The notes below the pieces were generated by a model, which was not told where the DNA came from, did no database searches, and saw only the letters and a program-made list of their open reading frames with translations. This document shows positions 26,881-37,128 of a DNA stretch of 64,000 bases, one piece after another (the stretch's first letter is position 1; every line of letters starts with the position of its first letter). The stretch lies in NCBI RefSeq assembly GCF_003719825.1, contig NZ_RIBS01000006.1, positions 112,345 to 176,344 of the forward strand, read 5' to 3'. Source of the stretch: Montanilutibacter psychrotolerans. Its GTDB lineage: Bacteria > Pseudomonadota > Gammaproteobacteria > Xanthomonadales > Xanthomonadaceae. The translations under genes and the position numbers were made by a program.

Positions 26881-27915
26881 TCACACCTGCCCACCCACCT
26901 CCGGCAACGTCGCCATGTCCCAGCGCGGCGTCACGCGTACCGCGGCGTCTTCGTGCTGACCGGCCAGCAGGCGCAGCGCGCCGGCGAAGGCGATCATCGC
27001 GCCGTTGTCGGTGCAGAACGCCGGGCGTGGGAAGCACACGCGGCCACCGCGTCGCTGGGCCATGTCGGCCAGCTTGGCGCGCAGGCGCTTGTTGGCGCCA
27101 ACACCGCCGGCAACCACCAGCGTCTCGCAACCGGCCTCGTCGAGCGCGCGCTCGCATTTGATGGCCAGCGTGTCCACCACCGCGTCCTCGAAGCCGCGCG
27201 CGATGTCGGCGCGGGCTTCATCGGACTGCTCGCTGTCGCGCCAGGCCAGCAGCACCTGGGTCTTCAGGCCACTGAAGCTGAAGTCCAAGCCCGGCCGGTT
27301 GGTCATCGGCCGAGGAAACCGGTACGTGCCCGGCCGGCCCTGCTCGGCCAGTGCCGCCAGTTGCGGGCCGCCGGGGTACGGCAGGCCCATCAGCTTGGCG
27401 GTCTTGTCGAATGCTTCGCCGGCGGCGTCGTCGAGGGTCTCGCCCAGCAGCCGGTAGCGGCCGATCGCGTCGACCGCGACCAGTTGGGTGTGACCGCCGG
27501 ACACCAGCAGCGCCACGAACGGGGGCTGCGGCCGGCCCTGCGGGTCATCCTCGATCAGCGGCGCCAGCAGGTGGCCTTCCATGTGGTGCACCGCGACCGC
27601 CGGTACGTCCAGCGCCCACGCCAGCGACCGCGCGACACCCGCCCCGACCAGCAGCGCGCCCACCAGGCCGGGCCCGGCGGTGTAGGCGACGCCGTCGATC
27701 TCGTCGACCGTCATGCCCGACTCGGCCAGGGTTTGCCGCACCAGCGGCAGCAGCTTGCGCACGTGGTCGCGACTGGCCAGCTCGGGCACCACGCCGCCGT
27801 ACTGCGCGTGCAGCGCGATCTGGCTGTACAGCGCATGCGCGCGCAGGCCGAGGTCGGTGTCGTAGACCGCCACGCCGGTTTCGTCGCAACTGGTTTCGAT
27901 GCCGAGGACTTTCAC
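26881..27915 (-). CDS. tsaD: tRNA N6-adenosine threonylcarbamoyltransferase TsaD
   Basis: Transfers the threonylcarbamoyl group to A37 of ANN-decoding tRNAs together with TsaB, TsaE and TsaC. The 344-residue length and order are standard: [16 protein letters not shown], then the metal-binding [10 protein letters not shown], then [11 protein letters not shown], and [10 protein letters not shown] near the end. The start codon is GTG (27913-27915), followed by the conserved KVLGIETSC. It is divergent from rpsU, a widespread gene order. Confidence 0.96.
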   Translation of the reverse strand: MKVLGIETSCDETGVAVYDTDLGLRAHALYSQIALHAQYGGVVPELASRDHVRKLLPLVRQTLAESGMTVDEIDGVAYTAGPGLVGALLVGAGVARSLAWALDVPAVAVHHMEGHLLAPLIEDDPQGRPQPPFVALLVSGGHTQLVAVDAIGRYRLLGETLDDAAGEAFDKTAKLMGLPYPGGPQLAALAEQGRPGTYRFPRPMTNRPGLDFSFSGLKTQVLLAWRDSEQSDEARADIARGFEDAVVDTLAIKCERALDEAGCETLVVAGGVGANKRLRAKLADMAQRRGGRVCFPRPAFCTDNGAMIAFAGALRLLAGQHEDAAVRVTPRWDMATLPEVGGQV

Positions 27916-28256
27916 GGAATTCGCGGATCGGGAACGGGGGAGAGAAGGTTACGCGCCGGGGCCCCGGTGTGCGCAAAACCGCGATCACGCCGTGTCACCC
28001 GGTGGTGGGGCACCATGGCGATGCGGCAAGATGGCGCCTCGTCCAAGCGCAGATGCCGTGGCAACGAATCGCCACCGGACGGTGACCGGGCCAATCCTGA
28101 TCTGCCGCGAAACCCTGACGCCATGGGCTTTCGCGGCCCCGTCGGAGGCCCACGCCCGGCAGGCATTCCGCCCGGACTTGCACCACGCCCGTGGACCCCA
28201 CTATCATACGCGGCTCGCCCGATTCGTCCGGGCCAGCCCCCGAACCGAGATAACGT
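27916..28256. other. Divergent intergenic region tsaD/rpsU
   Basis: A 341-base gap with a good vegetative promoter for rpsU near its right end (28178-28207). I see no reading frame of quality and no further structure that I would call. The tsaD promoter should lie in the left part but no box is clear. Confidence 0.55.
28178..28207 (+). promoter_or_regulatory. Sigma-70-type promoter of rpsU
   Basis: TTGCAC at 28178-28183 and TATCAT at 28202-28207 are separated by 18 bases. Predicted transcription would begin near 28214, giving a leader of about 43 bases before the rpsU ATG at 28257. Confidence 0.65.
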
Positions 28257-28472
28257 ATGCCCAGCGTCAAAGTCCGTGAAAACGAGCCGTTTGAGTTTGC
28301 GCTGCGTCGCTTCAAGCGCACCTGCGAGAAAGCCGGCGTCCTCGCCGAGACCCGCAAGCGCGAGTTCTATGAGAAGCCGACCCAGGAGCGCAAGCGCAAG
28401 GCCGCCGCTGCGGTCAAGCGTCAGTCCCGCCGCGCCTCGCGCGACGTGACCAAGCGTCAGCGCCTGTACTGA
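28257..28472 (+). CDS. rpsU: 30S ribosomal protein S21
   Basis: Small ribosomal subunit protein near the anti-Shine-Dalgarno region. The 71-residue product reads [20 protein letters not shown] at the start and has the Arg/Lys-rich tail of bS21. It opens the macromolecular synthesis cluster and is followed by a terminator at 28581, so part of its transcript is probably single-gene. Confidence 0.97.
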   Translation: MPSVKVRENEPFEFALRRFKRTCEKAGVLAETRKREFYEKPTQERKRKAAAAVKRQSRRASRDVTKRQRLY

Positions 28473-28580
28473 TCGACCTCGTGCCGGTCGGCCTGCCGAC
28501 CGTCGCACCGATCCAGCGCTGCTGATCCGCAGTCCGTGACGGCCGCACCACCGGTGCCGGCTTCGCGGAAGGCAAGCAAT

Positions 28581-28615
28581 AAGCCGGCCGCGCCGATGCG
28601 TCGCCGGCTTTTTGT
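28581..28615 (+). terminator. Intrinsic terminator after rpsU
   Basis: An 8-bp stem (28581-28588 with 28603-28610) with a 14-base loop is followed by TTTGTGTTT. It sits between rpsU and yqeY and could attenuate read-through, a common arrangement in this operon. Confidence 0.75.
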
Positions 28616-28728
28616 GTTTCCCGATTTTGCAATTCGCGCCTCCCGGTACTGTCGAAACGGCGCCCGCGCCGCAGGCAACACCGGCTCCGCGCCGCGATAG
28701 CACCCCCGCCCCCCCGCAAGGACCCGCC

Positions 28729-29175
28729 ATGAGCCTCAAGCAACGACTCACCGAAGACATGAAGGCCGCGATGAAGGGCGGCGACAAGCACGGCCTGGGC
28801 GTGATCCGCCTGATCCTGGCTGCGATCAAGCAGCGCGAAGTCGACGAGCGCATCGAGCTCGACGATCCCGCGGTGCTGTCCGTGCTGGACAAGATGGTCA
28901 AGCAGCGCCGCGATTCGGTCAGTCAGTTCGAAGCCGCCGCCCGTGAAGACCTGGCCGCGATCGAACGCGGCGAGATCGTGGTGATCGAGCGCTACCTGCC
29001 GGCGAAGATGGACGAGGCGGCGATCCTGTCCGCCATCGACGCGGCGATGGCCGAGACCGGCGCCACCGGTGCTGCCGACATCGGCAAGCTGATGGGCGTG
29101 CTCAAGCCGGCGCTGGCTGGCCAGGCCGACATGGGCCTGGTGTCCAAGCTGGTGAAGCAGAAGCTGGCCGGCTGA
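28729..29175 (+). CDS. yqeY: GatB/YqeY domain protein
   Basis: A 148-residue protein of the YqeY family, related to the tail domain of the GatB amidotransferase subunit that contacts tRNA. LKQRLTEDMKAAMKGGDKHGL starts it, RLILAAIKQREVDERIEL follows, and the C-terminus has GKLMGVLKPALAGQADMGLV. The ATG at 28729 is preceded by AAGGA. Its conserved position between rpsU and dnaG suggests a role in translation or tRNA quality control; the biochemical activity is not established. Confidence 0.9.
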   Translation: MSLKQRLTEDMKAAMKGGDKHGLGVIRLILAAIKQREVDERIELDDPAVLSVLDKMVKQRRDSVSQFEAAAREDLAAIERGEIVVIERYLPAKMDEAAILSAIDAAMAETGATGAADIGKLMGVLKPALAGQADMGLVSKLVKQKLAG

Positions 29176-29182
29176 TCCGCGC

Positions 29183-29707
29183 ATGGCCGCGGTGCAGCTG
29201 CGTTTTGCCACCCGCGCCGACTGCGCGCAGGTGCTCGCCCTGATCCGCGAACTGGCCGACTACGAGCATCTGGCCGATCAGGTCAGCACCGACGAAACCA
29301 CGCTTGCCGACAGCCTGTTCGGCGAGCGTCCCGGCGCCGAGGTGGTGCTGGCCGAAGTCGATGGCCAAGTCGCCGGGTTCGCGCTGTTCTTCCACAACTT
29401 CTCGACCTTCCTCGGCCGGCGTGGGCTGTACCTGGAAGACCTGTTCGTGCGTCCGGCCTTCCGCAGCCTGGGCCTTGGCGCACTGCTGATGCGCTGCCTG
29501 GCGCAGGTCGCGCTGGAGCGCGGTTGCGGCCGTTTCGAGTGGTCGGTGCTGGACTGGAACGAACCGGCGATCGGCTTCTACCGCCGCCTGGGTGCGGTCG
29601 GGATGGACGAGTGGACGGTCCAGCGCGTCACCGGCCCGGCCCTGCAGGCGCTCGCCGAGGGATTCGACCCGTCGTTGATCGCCGACCACGGTGCGGGCCA
29701 CGGCTGA
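29183..29707 (+). CDS. GNAT-family N-acetyltransferase (diamine/SSAT-like)
   Basis: A 174-residue acetyl-CoA transferase. The acetyl-CoA loop is seen in VRPAFRSLGLGALLM (RxxGxG). The LYLEDLFV segment before it and WSVLDWNEPAIGFYRRLGA after it are typical of spermidine/spermine or thialysine acetyltransferase-like members. It begins 7 bases after the yqeY stop and ends 28 bases before dnaG, so it is an added member of the primase operon. The substrate is unproven; small amines are likely. Confidence 0.88.
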   Translation: MAAVQLRFATRADCAQVLALIRELADYEHLADQVSTDETTLADSLFGERPGAEVVLAEVDGQVAGFALFFHNFSTFLGRRGLYLEDLFVRPAFRSLGLGALLMRCLAQVALERGCGRFEWSVLDWNEPAIGFYRRLGAVGMDEWTVQRVTGPALQALAEGFDPSLIADHGAGHG

Positions 29708-29735
29708 CCCGCGCCGATGGCATCCTGACGACACG

Positions 29736-31463
29736 ATGGCCCGCATCCCAGACGCCTTCATCGACGACCTGCTCGCACGATCCGATATCGTCGAGCTGAT
29801 CGGCGCGCGCGTGCCGCTCAAGCGCCAGGGCAAGGAGTACTCGGCGCGCTGCCCGTTCCACGACGAGCGATCGCCCAGCTTCACGGTGTCGCCGACCAAG
29901 CAGTTCTATCACTGCTTCGGCTGCGGCGCGCACGGCACCGCGCTGAACTTCCTGATGAACTACGACCGGCTCGAGTTCCTCGATGCGGTCGAGGAGCTGG
30001 CCAAGCGCGTCGGCATGGAAGTGCCACGCGACACCCAGCAACGCAACGCCAACCCCGACAGCCAGGACCTCTACTCGCTGCTCGATGCCTCGGCGCGCTT
30101 CTATCGCCAGCAATTGGCCGGCAACGGCCGCGCGCTGGCCTATCTGGATGGCCGCGACGTCAGCGACCAGGTGCGCGAACAGTTCGCGATCGGCTACGCG
30201 CCCGACGGCTTCAACGCGCTGCGCGATGCGCTGGGGACCGATCCGCGCCGCATGCAATTGCTCGAGCGCGGCGGAATGATGTCGAAGAACGACAGCGGCC
30301 GCGTCTACGACAAGTTCCGCGACCGGGTGATGTTCCCGATCCTCGATCGCCGCGGGCGCACGATCGCCTTCGGCGGGCGCGTGCTCGACAAGGACGCCAG
30401 CCCGAAGTACCTCAACTCGCCCGAGACCGAGCTGTTCCACAAGGGTCGCGAGCTGTACGGCCTGTGGCAGGTGCGCCAGGCGCACAACCAGATTCCCCGG
30501 CTGATCGTGGTCGAGGGCTACATGGACGTGGTCGCGCTGTTCCAACACGGCGTCGACACCGCAGTGGCCACGCTCGGCACCGCGACCACGGCCGACCACG
30601 CCGAGCTGCTGTTCCGCAACGCGCCCGACGTGTACTTCTGTTTCGACGGCGACCGCGCGGGCCGCGGTGCCGCGCTCAAGGCGATGGAGTCGGTGCTGCC
30701 GCGCATGAAGGACGGCCGTCAGGCGTTCTTCCTGTTCCTGCCCGACGGCGAAGACCCGGATTCGCTGGTGCGCAAGGAAGGCCGCGAGGGTTTCGATGCG
30801 CGCCTGCGCGACGCCACGCCGCTGTCGCAGTTCCTGTTCGATTCGTTGTCCCATGACGTCAACCTGGGCACGCTGGAAGGCAAGGGCCGGCTGGCCGAAC
30901 GCGCCAAGCCGCTACTCGCGCAGATTCCCGACGGCGCATTCGGCGACCTCATGAAGCAGCGCCTGACCGAGCTCACCGGCGTCGGCGCGCGCGCAAGTTC
31001 GCCCGAGACCCACGTCCCCGCGCAACGCGCCCGTGCCGGTGCGGCCGCACCCTCGGGCAAGCGCAGCCTCGTGCGCGGCGCGATCGCGTTGCTGCTGCAG
31101 AAGCCTTCGCTCGCGTTGGAGCTGCTGCCGCCGTTCCGATTCGCCCCGCTGCGCCAGCCCGGCATCCCGCTGCTGCTGGAACTGTTGCAGCTGGTCGACG
31201 CCAGGCCCGACATCAGCACCGGCTCGCTGATCGCGCATTTCGAAGGCCGCGATGAGCATGCCGCGCTGCAGAAGCTCGCCGCACAGACACTGCCGGGCGA
31301 CGAGGCCAGCTGGCTGACCGAGTTCCTCGACGCGATCGCGCAGCTCGAAAAACAGGTGCGCCTGCAGCGCATCGACGAGCTGCAGATGCGCAAGCGCGAA
31401 CGCGACCTCAGCCCGGACGAAAAGAACGAACTGCGTTCGCTGCTGACAGCGCGCTTCAGCTGA
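29736..31463 (+). CDS. dnaG: DNA primase
   Basis: Makes RNA primers at the replication fork with the DnaB helicase. The 575-residue product has the CHC2 zinc finger (Cys39, His42, Cys60, Cys63 in CPFH and CFGC). The catalytic core includes a TOPRIM domain with EGYMDV near residue 260 and FDGDRAGRGA. A helicase-binding C-terminal domain follows. The ATG at 29736 gives the conserved MARIPDAFIDDLLAR. rpoD, the usual next gene, is absent here. Confidence 0.97.
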   Translation: MARIPDAFIDDLLARSDIVELIGARVPLKRQGKEYSARCPFHDERSPSFTVSPTKQFYHCFGCGAHGTALNFLMNYDRLEFLDAVEELAKRVGMEVPRDTQQRNANPDSQDLYSLLDASARFYRQQLAGNGRALAYLDGRDVSDQVREQFAIGYAPDGFNALRDALGTDPRRMQLLERGGMMSKNDSGRVYDKFRDRVMFPILDRRGRTIAFGGRVLDKDASPKYLNSPETELFHKGRELYGLWQVRQAHNQIPRLIVVEGYMDVVALFQHGVDTAVATLGTATTADHAELLFRNAPDVYFCFDGDRAGRGAALKAMESVLPRMKDGRQAFFLFLPDGEDPDSLVRKEGREGFDARLRDATPLSQFLFDSLSHDVNLGTLEGKGRLAERAKPLLAQIPDGAFGDLMKQRLTELTGVGARASSPETHVPAQRARAGAAAPSGKRSLVRGAIALLLQKPSLALELLPPFRFAPLRQPGIPLLLELLQLVDARPDISTGSLIAHFEGRDEHAALQKLAAQTLPGDEASWLTEFLDAIAQLEKQVRLQRIDELQMRKRERDLSPDEKNELRSLLTARFS

Positions 31464-31502
31464 GCCGCAGCACGTTCTGCCGTCGCGTCGCCGGAACCGA
31501 CG

Positions 31503-31528
31503 GCTGCCCGGCGACACGCCCGGGCAGC
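31503..31528. terminator. Hairpin between dnaG and the M19 dipeptidase
   Basis: A 9-bp stem (31503-31511 with 31520-31528) with an 8-base loop lies in the 75-base convergent gap. It is positioned to end both transcripts; no T-run is obvious. Confidence 0.55.
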
Positions 31529-31538
31529 GCGTTCCTGC

Positions 31539-32705
31539 TCAGCCCCAGACCTCTCCCATCACCCGCGCGAAATTGCCGCCCAGCACCTTGTGGATGCGCG
31601 CCTCCGAGTGCCCGCGCGCGGCCAGCCGCGCACCGATCGTCTCGAAGCGGCGTGCGTGGTTGAGGTCGGGCAGGAACGTGTAAAGCCCGTCCGGTGAGCG
31701 CCCGGCTTCGAGCACGCCGTCCTCGACGAGGATCTGCATGAACTCCCGGTTGTCCTTCTCGTACTCCGGCGTGCGCGGCACGGGCGAAACGGTGTTGTCG
31801 GTGCCGATGCCGACATGGTCTTCGCCGCACACCTGGATGGCGTGCTCGATGTGCGCGACCAGATCGTCCACGCTGGGCTGGCCCTGGCGGCGCAAAAAGG
31901 GCCAGAACAGGATGCCGACGACGCCGCCGCGATCGGCCATGGCGCGCAGCAGGTCGTCGGGCGTGTTGCGCGGTACGTCCGCCAGTGCCGCGCAACCGGT
32001 GTGGCTGATCAGCACCGGCGCCTTCGACGCGGCGATCGCCTCACGCGTGGTGCGGCGCCCGCCGTGGGCGACGTCCACCAGGATGCGCTTGGCGTTGAGC
32101 TGGTCGACGACCATCCGGCCGAAGTCGCTAAGACCGGCGTCGGCCGTCTCCCCGCAGCCGTCGCCGATCAGGTTGCGGCGGTTGTGGGTGAGCTGGATCA
32201 CGCGCATGCCGAGCTTCTGGAACAGGTCGACGCGGTCGATGTCGTCGCCGATGGGCGAGCTTTCCTGGAAACCGTAGATCAGGCCAACCGTGCCGTCGCG
32301 CTTGGCGCGTTGCAGGTCGGCGCCGTTGCGCACCGCGCTGAAGACCTGCGGGTGCGCGGCGATCATGCCGTCCCAGTGCGCGATGGCCTTCACCGCGCTT
32401 TCGAAGGCGGCGTCGCCAAAGCGCAGGCGGCCGCTCGGCGCCAGCGTCAGCAGCGCCGCACTGAGTCCGGAGGCACGCGCATCGGCAAGGTCCAGTGGCC
32501 CCAGCGATCCATCCTCGGTGCCGGGTGGGCGGCCGAAACCGCCGGAGGCATCGATTGCCAGCGATTGCGCGTACGGCGGCCAGGCCGTGACAGCGTTGAT
32601 GCCGTCGCCTGGTGTCGCCATGGCCGCGGCCAGCGCACGCGGTGCCACTGCCAGGGTACCCAGCGCCGTAGCGCTTGCCACCACGAATTGCCGCCGACTC
32701 ACCAT
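31539..32705 (-). CDS. M19 (renal dipeptidase) family protein with altered metal site
   Basis: Predicted secreted member of the zinc dipeptidase family, 388 residues. A twin-arginine-like signal (MVSRRQFVVASATALG) is followed by a TIM-barrel with LTHNRRN, LVDVAHGGRRT, VLISHTGCAAL and VGIGTDNT, which hold the later metal and substrate His/Asp residues. The N-terminal His-x-Asp pair that opens the family's binuclear site is replaced by SLAIDASGGFG, and the bridging Glu position reads GFQES. The start has AGGAGG a few bases upstream. A one-metal or non-peptidase function is possible. Confidence 0.82.
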   Translation of the reverse strand: MVSRRQFVVASATALGTLAVAPRALAAAMATPGDGINAVTAWPPYAQSLAIDASGGFGRPPGTEDGSLGPLDLADARASGLSAALLTLAPSGRLRFGDAAFESAVKAIAHWDGMIAAHPQVFSAVRNGADLQRAKRDGTVGLIYGFQESSPIGDDIDRVDLFQKLGMRVIQLTHNRRNLIGDGCGETADAGLSDFGRMVVDQLNAKRILVDVAHGGRRTTREAIAASKAPVLISHTGCAALADVPRNTPDDLLRAMADRGGVVGILFWPFLRRQGQPSVDDLVAHIEHAIQVCGEDHVGIGTDNTVSPVPRTPEYEKDNREFMQILVEDGVLEAGRSPDGLYTFLPDLNHARRFETIGARLAARGHSEARIHKVLGGNFARVMGEVWG

Positions 32706-32944
32706 CGCCTGCCTCCTTTCGTTGTCTGACGCATCCGTGCGTGCTTGATCGCTGGCCGTGCGTCGCTGCATTCCGGTCATGGCACCGCGGCGGGCCACGT
32801 CCGATGGCCCACGGCACCGCTCCCGATCCCGCGCGTCGCGCCAGATCGGCCCACGGACTTTACGCCAGACCCGGCACAGACGGTCCCGCGCCCGATCGGC
32901 CCGGTCGAAGCTAAGCTCGGCATTCGATTCCGGGGACCACACAC

Positions 32945-34993
<2,049 letters not shown>

Positions 34994-35008
34994 CGCTGCC
35001 TGTCCGGA

Positions 35009-35043
35009 GGCGGCGTGGAGCGCTTTCAGCGCCGAACGCCGCC
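35009..35043. terminator. Hairpin between the S9 peptidase and the TetR regulator
   Basis: An outer 8-bp stem (35009-35016 with 35036-35043) encloses an inner 5-bp stem (35020-35024 with 35028-35032). It sits in the convergent 67-base gap and can act on both strands. Confidence 0.6.
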
Positions 35044-35060
35044 ATCGGGCGCTCCGACGA

Positions 35061-35726
35061 TCAACCCTCGCGCCAGCCTCGCGCGCCAAGGAAGATCACC
35101 CGCAGCTGGCGCACGAAGTTGTCGACCAGCTCGCGCTCCTGGCGCGGCTGGCCCTGCGGCAGGTCGAGGATGTCCGACGCGGCGTTGAGCATGGTGGTGA
35201 CCACCAGCCCGCAGATCATCTGCAGCGTCGCGCTGGACAGATCCGGCAGCGTTCCCAGCGCGCGCAGGTCCTGCGCCATCTCGGAGGCGAAGTGGCTCTC
35301 CTCGGTTCGGATGGCCTGGCGGATCACCGGTGAGCCGCCGCTGCGTTCGCCGGCGATGAAGCGGAACACCAGCCGCCGTTCCTCGACGAAGCGCTTGTAG
35401 ATCAGCACCGAGCCGCGAAGCATGTCGGTCGGCGGAATGCCGTCGCGGCGCGCTTCGCGCAGCAGGCGGCGCAGGGTCACGCCGCCCATCTCGACCAGCG
35501 CCAGGCCAAGCTCATCGAGATCGCGGAAATGCCGATAGAACGCAGCCGGTACGACGCCGGCCTCGCGGGTGATCTCGCGCAGGCCCAGCGACGTAAAACC
35601 GCGCCCCTGGCCGATCAGCGCCAGGGCGCCCTCGATCAGGCGTTGTCGGGTGCGCTCCTTCTGCTCGCCGCGCGTCGCCGCCGGTTCCGCTTCGCCGCGT
35701 GTCGAGGCGGTCTTGATCGACGACAA
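35061..35726 (-). CDS. TetR-family repressor, DesT/FabR-like
   Basis: DNA-binding sensor of fatty acyl state, 221 residues. An N-terminal helix-turn-helix runs from TRQRLIEGALALIGQGRGF to GVVPAAFYRHFRDLDELG, followed by a ligand domain with FRFIAGERSGGSPVIRQAI. That last stretch is typical of FabR/DesT proteins. No in-frame ATG or GTG fits, so I start at a TTG (35724-35726) with GGAG seven bases upstream; an ATG 13 bases further out is in another frame. It is divergent from a reductase-desaturase pair carrying a 24-bp palindrome, so it most likely represses that operon. Confidence 0.85.
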   Translation of the reverse strand: MSSIKTASTRGEAEPAATRGEQKERTRQRLIEGALALIGQGRGFTSLGLREITREAGVVPAAFYRHFRDLDELGLALVEMGGVTLRRLLREARRDGIPPTDMLRGSVLIYKRFVEERRLVFRFIAGERSGGSPVIRQAIRTEESHFASEMAQDLRALGTLPDLSSATLQMICGLVVTTMLNAASDILDLPQGQPRQERELVDNFVRQLRVIFLGARGWREG

Positions 35727-35931
35727 AGGCGTTCTCCATGCGGGTGATCCGGCGCATTCACCGGATTCCCAGTATAGGCAAGGCGACGGCCACCCCGGCC
35801 CCCCGCGCGCAACCCGAGCACGGCTGTGCACTCGATTGAGCGACGTCACGGGGCCATTCAGCCCCGTACGGAAAGGCGATAACCCGGGATTACCGCGCCG
35901 CCCGGGCTGACGTCGTGACATTCCGGTCTTC

Positions 35932-35955
35932 TTGGGTGAACATATGTTCACCCAA
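35932..35955. promoter_or_regulatory. 24-bp perfect palindromic operator
   Basis: Both strands read the same for 24 bases; the core is GTGAACATATGTTCAC. It lies in the gap between the TetR gene and the reductase-desaturase operon, 17 bases before my chosen reductase start. The core resembles DesT-type sites as I recall them (GTGAAC...GTTCAC). A -10-like CATATG sits at its centre, so a bound repressor would block promoter access. Confidence 0.75.
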
Positions 35956-35971
35956 TTACCGACACCTGCTC

Positions 35972-37075
35972 GTGGCCGCACACCCCGCTCCCGCCCACCC
36001 CCTGCTCCGCGTCTGGCGGCACCCGTTGCTGGAGCCGTTCAACCGCGCCTCGTCCTGGGACCGGCTGCTGGGCCTGGCCAACCCCGCGTGGTCGCTTTCC
36101 GAGCCGCGCGCGCGGGTCGTCGACACGGTCGACGAGGCCCCCGGCGTGAAGAGCGTGTGGCTGAAGCCGAACGCGCGCTTCCGCGGCTTTCGCGCGGGCC
36201 AGCACACCCTGCTCGAGCTGGAGGTCGACGGCGCCCGGCACGCGCGCTGCTTCAGCTTCTCGCACGCCCCGCGTCGTGATGGCCTGCTGCGACTGACCAT
36301 CCGCCACAAGCCCGAGGGCCCGGTGTCGACGGCCGCGCACGCATTGCACAAGGGGGCCGTGGTGCGCCTGGGCCAGGCGCAGGGCGACTTCGCGCTGCCG
36401 GCTGGCGAGCAACCGCTGTTGATGCTGTCCGCCGGCAGCGGCATCACGCCGATGCTGCCGATGTTGCAGCTGCTGGCCGATGCGCATCAGGCCACCGGTG
36501 TCGGACGCGACGTAGTGCTGGTCCACAGCGGCCGCAACGAGGCCGAGACCGTCTTCGCCAACGAACTGCGCGAACTCGCGCGCCGTCTGCCGTCGCTGCG
36601 CCTGCACCTGCACGAGAGCGCGCGTGCTGGCCGACTCGATGCGGGCGCCATCGCGCAGCACGTTCCCGACTGGGCCCGGCGCGAGATCCTGCTGTGCGGT
36701 CCGGACGGCTTCATGCGCGCGGTCGAGGCGATGCACACACAGGCCGGTGCCGGCACGCGACTGCAGGTCGAAAGCTTCGGTCGTCGCCAGCACGTGGCCC
36801 GGCCCGACGCCGAACGCCACGCGGTGGAATGGGAAGTGGGCGCCCAGGCGCGGACGTTCACGGTCGAAAGCGGCCAGAACCTGCTCGATGCCGCCGAGGC
36901 CGCGGGGTTGCAACCCCGTTTCGGTTGCCGTCGCGGCATCTGCCACACGTGCCAGTGCCGCAAGCGCAGCGGCATCGTCCACAACCAACTCACCGGACGA
37001 CTTTCCGGCCCAGGCGAGGAGTGGATCCAGCTGTGCATCTCCACGCCGCTGAGCGACATCGAGCTCGCGCCATGA
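35972..37075 (+). CDS. Ferredoxin reductase with C-terminal 2Fe-2S domain (DesC-like)
   Basis: Predicted electron donor for the adjacent desaturase, 367 residues. An FAD domain shows ARCFSFSHAP and LSAGSGITPMLPM, an NAD(P)-binding part ends in LLCGPDGFM, and a plant-type 2Fe-2S domain has its cysteines in FGCRRGICHTC and a final Cys in LCIS. The frame is open further up to a GTG at 35915, but that start would place the palindromic operator inside the coding region. I therefore choose the GTG at 35972, with low certainty and no clear ribosome site. Its stop overlaps an ATG of the next frame (ATGA). Confidence 0.87.
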   Translation: MAAHPAPAHPLLRVWRHPLLEPFNRASSWDRLLGLANPAWSLSEPRARVVDTVDEAPGVKSVWLKPNARFRGFRAGQHTLLELEVDGARHARCFSFSHAPRRDGLLRLTIRHKPEGPVSTAAHALHKGAVVRLGQAQGDFALPAGEQPLLMLSAGSGITPMLPMLQLLADAHQATGVGRDVVLVHSGRNEAETVFANELRELARRLPSLRLHLHESARAGRLDAGAIAQHVPDWARREILLCGPDGFMRAVEAMHTQAGAGTRLQVESFGRRQHVARPDAERHAVEWEVGAQARTFTVESGQNLLDAAEAAGLQPRFGCRRGICHTCQCRKRSGIVHNQLTGRLSGPGEEWIQLCISTPLSDIELAP

Positions 37076-37128
37076 ACCCCCTCACCGACGATCGCACACC
37101 CCACCCCGCCAGGACATCCGGAGCCACC

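Noticed and set aside
35512..35757. An ATG-started 81-codon frame overlapping the TetR gene start
   Set aside because: Out of frame with the HTH region and without domain; the TTG start gives the expected protein.
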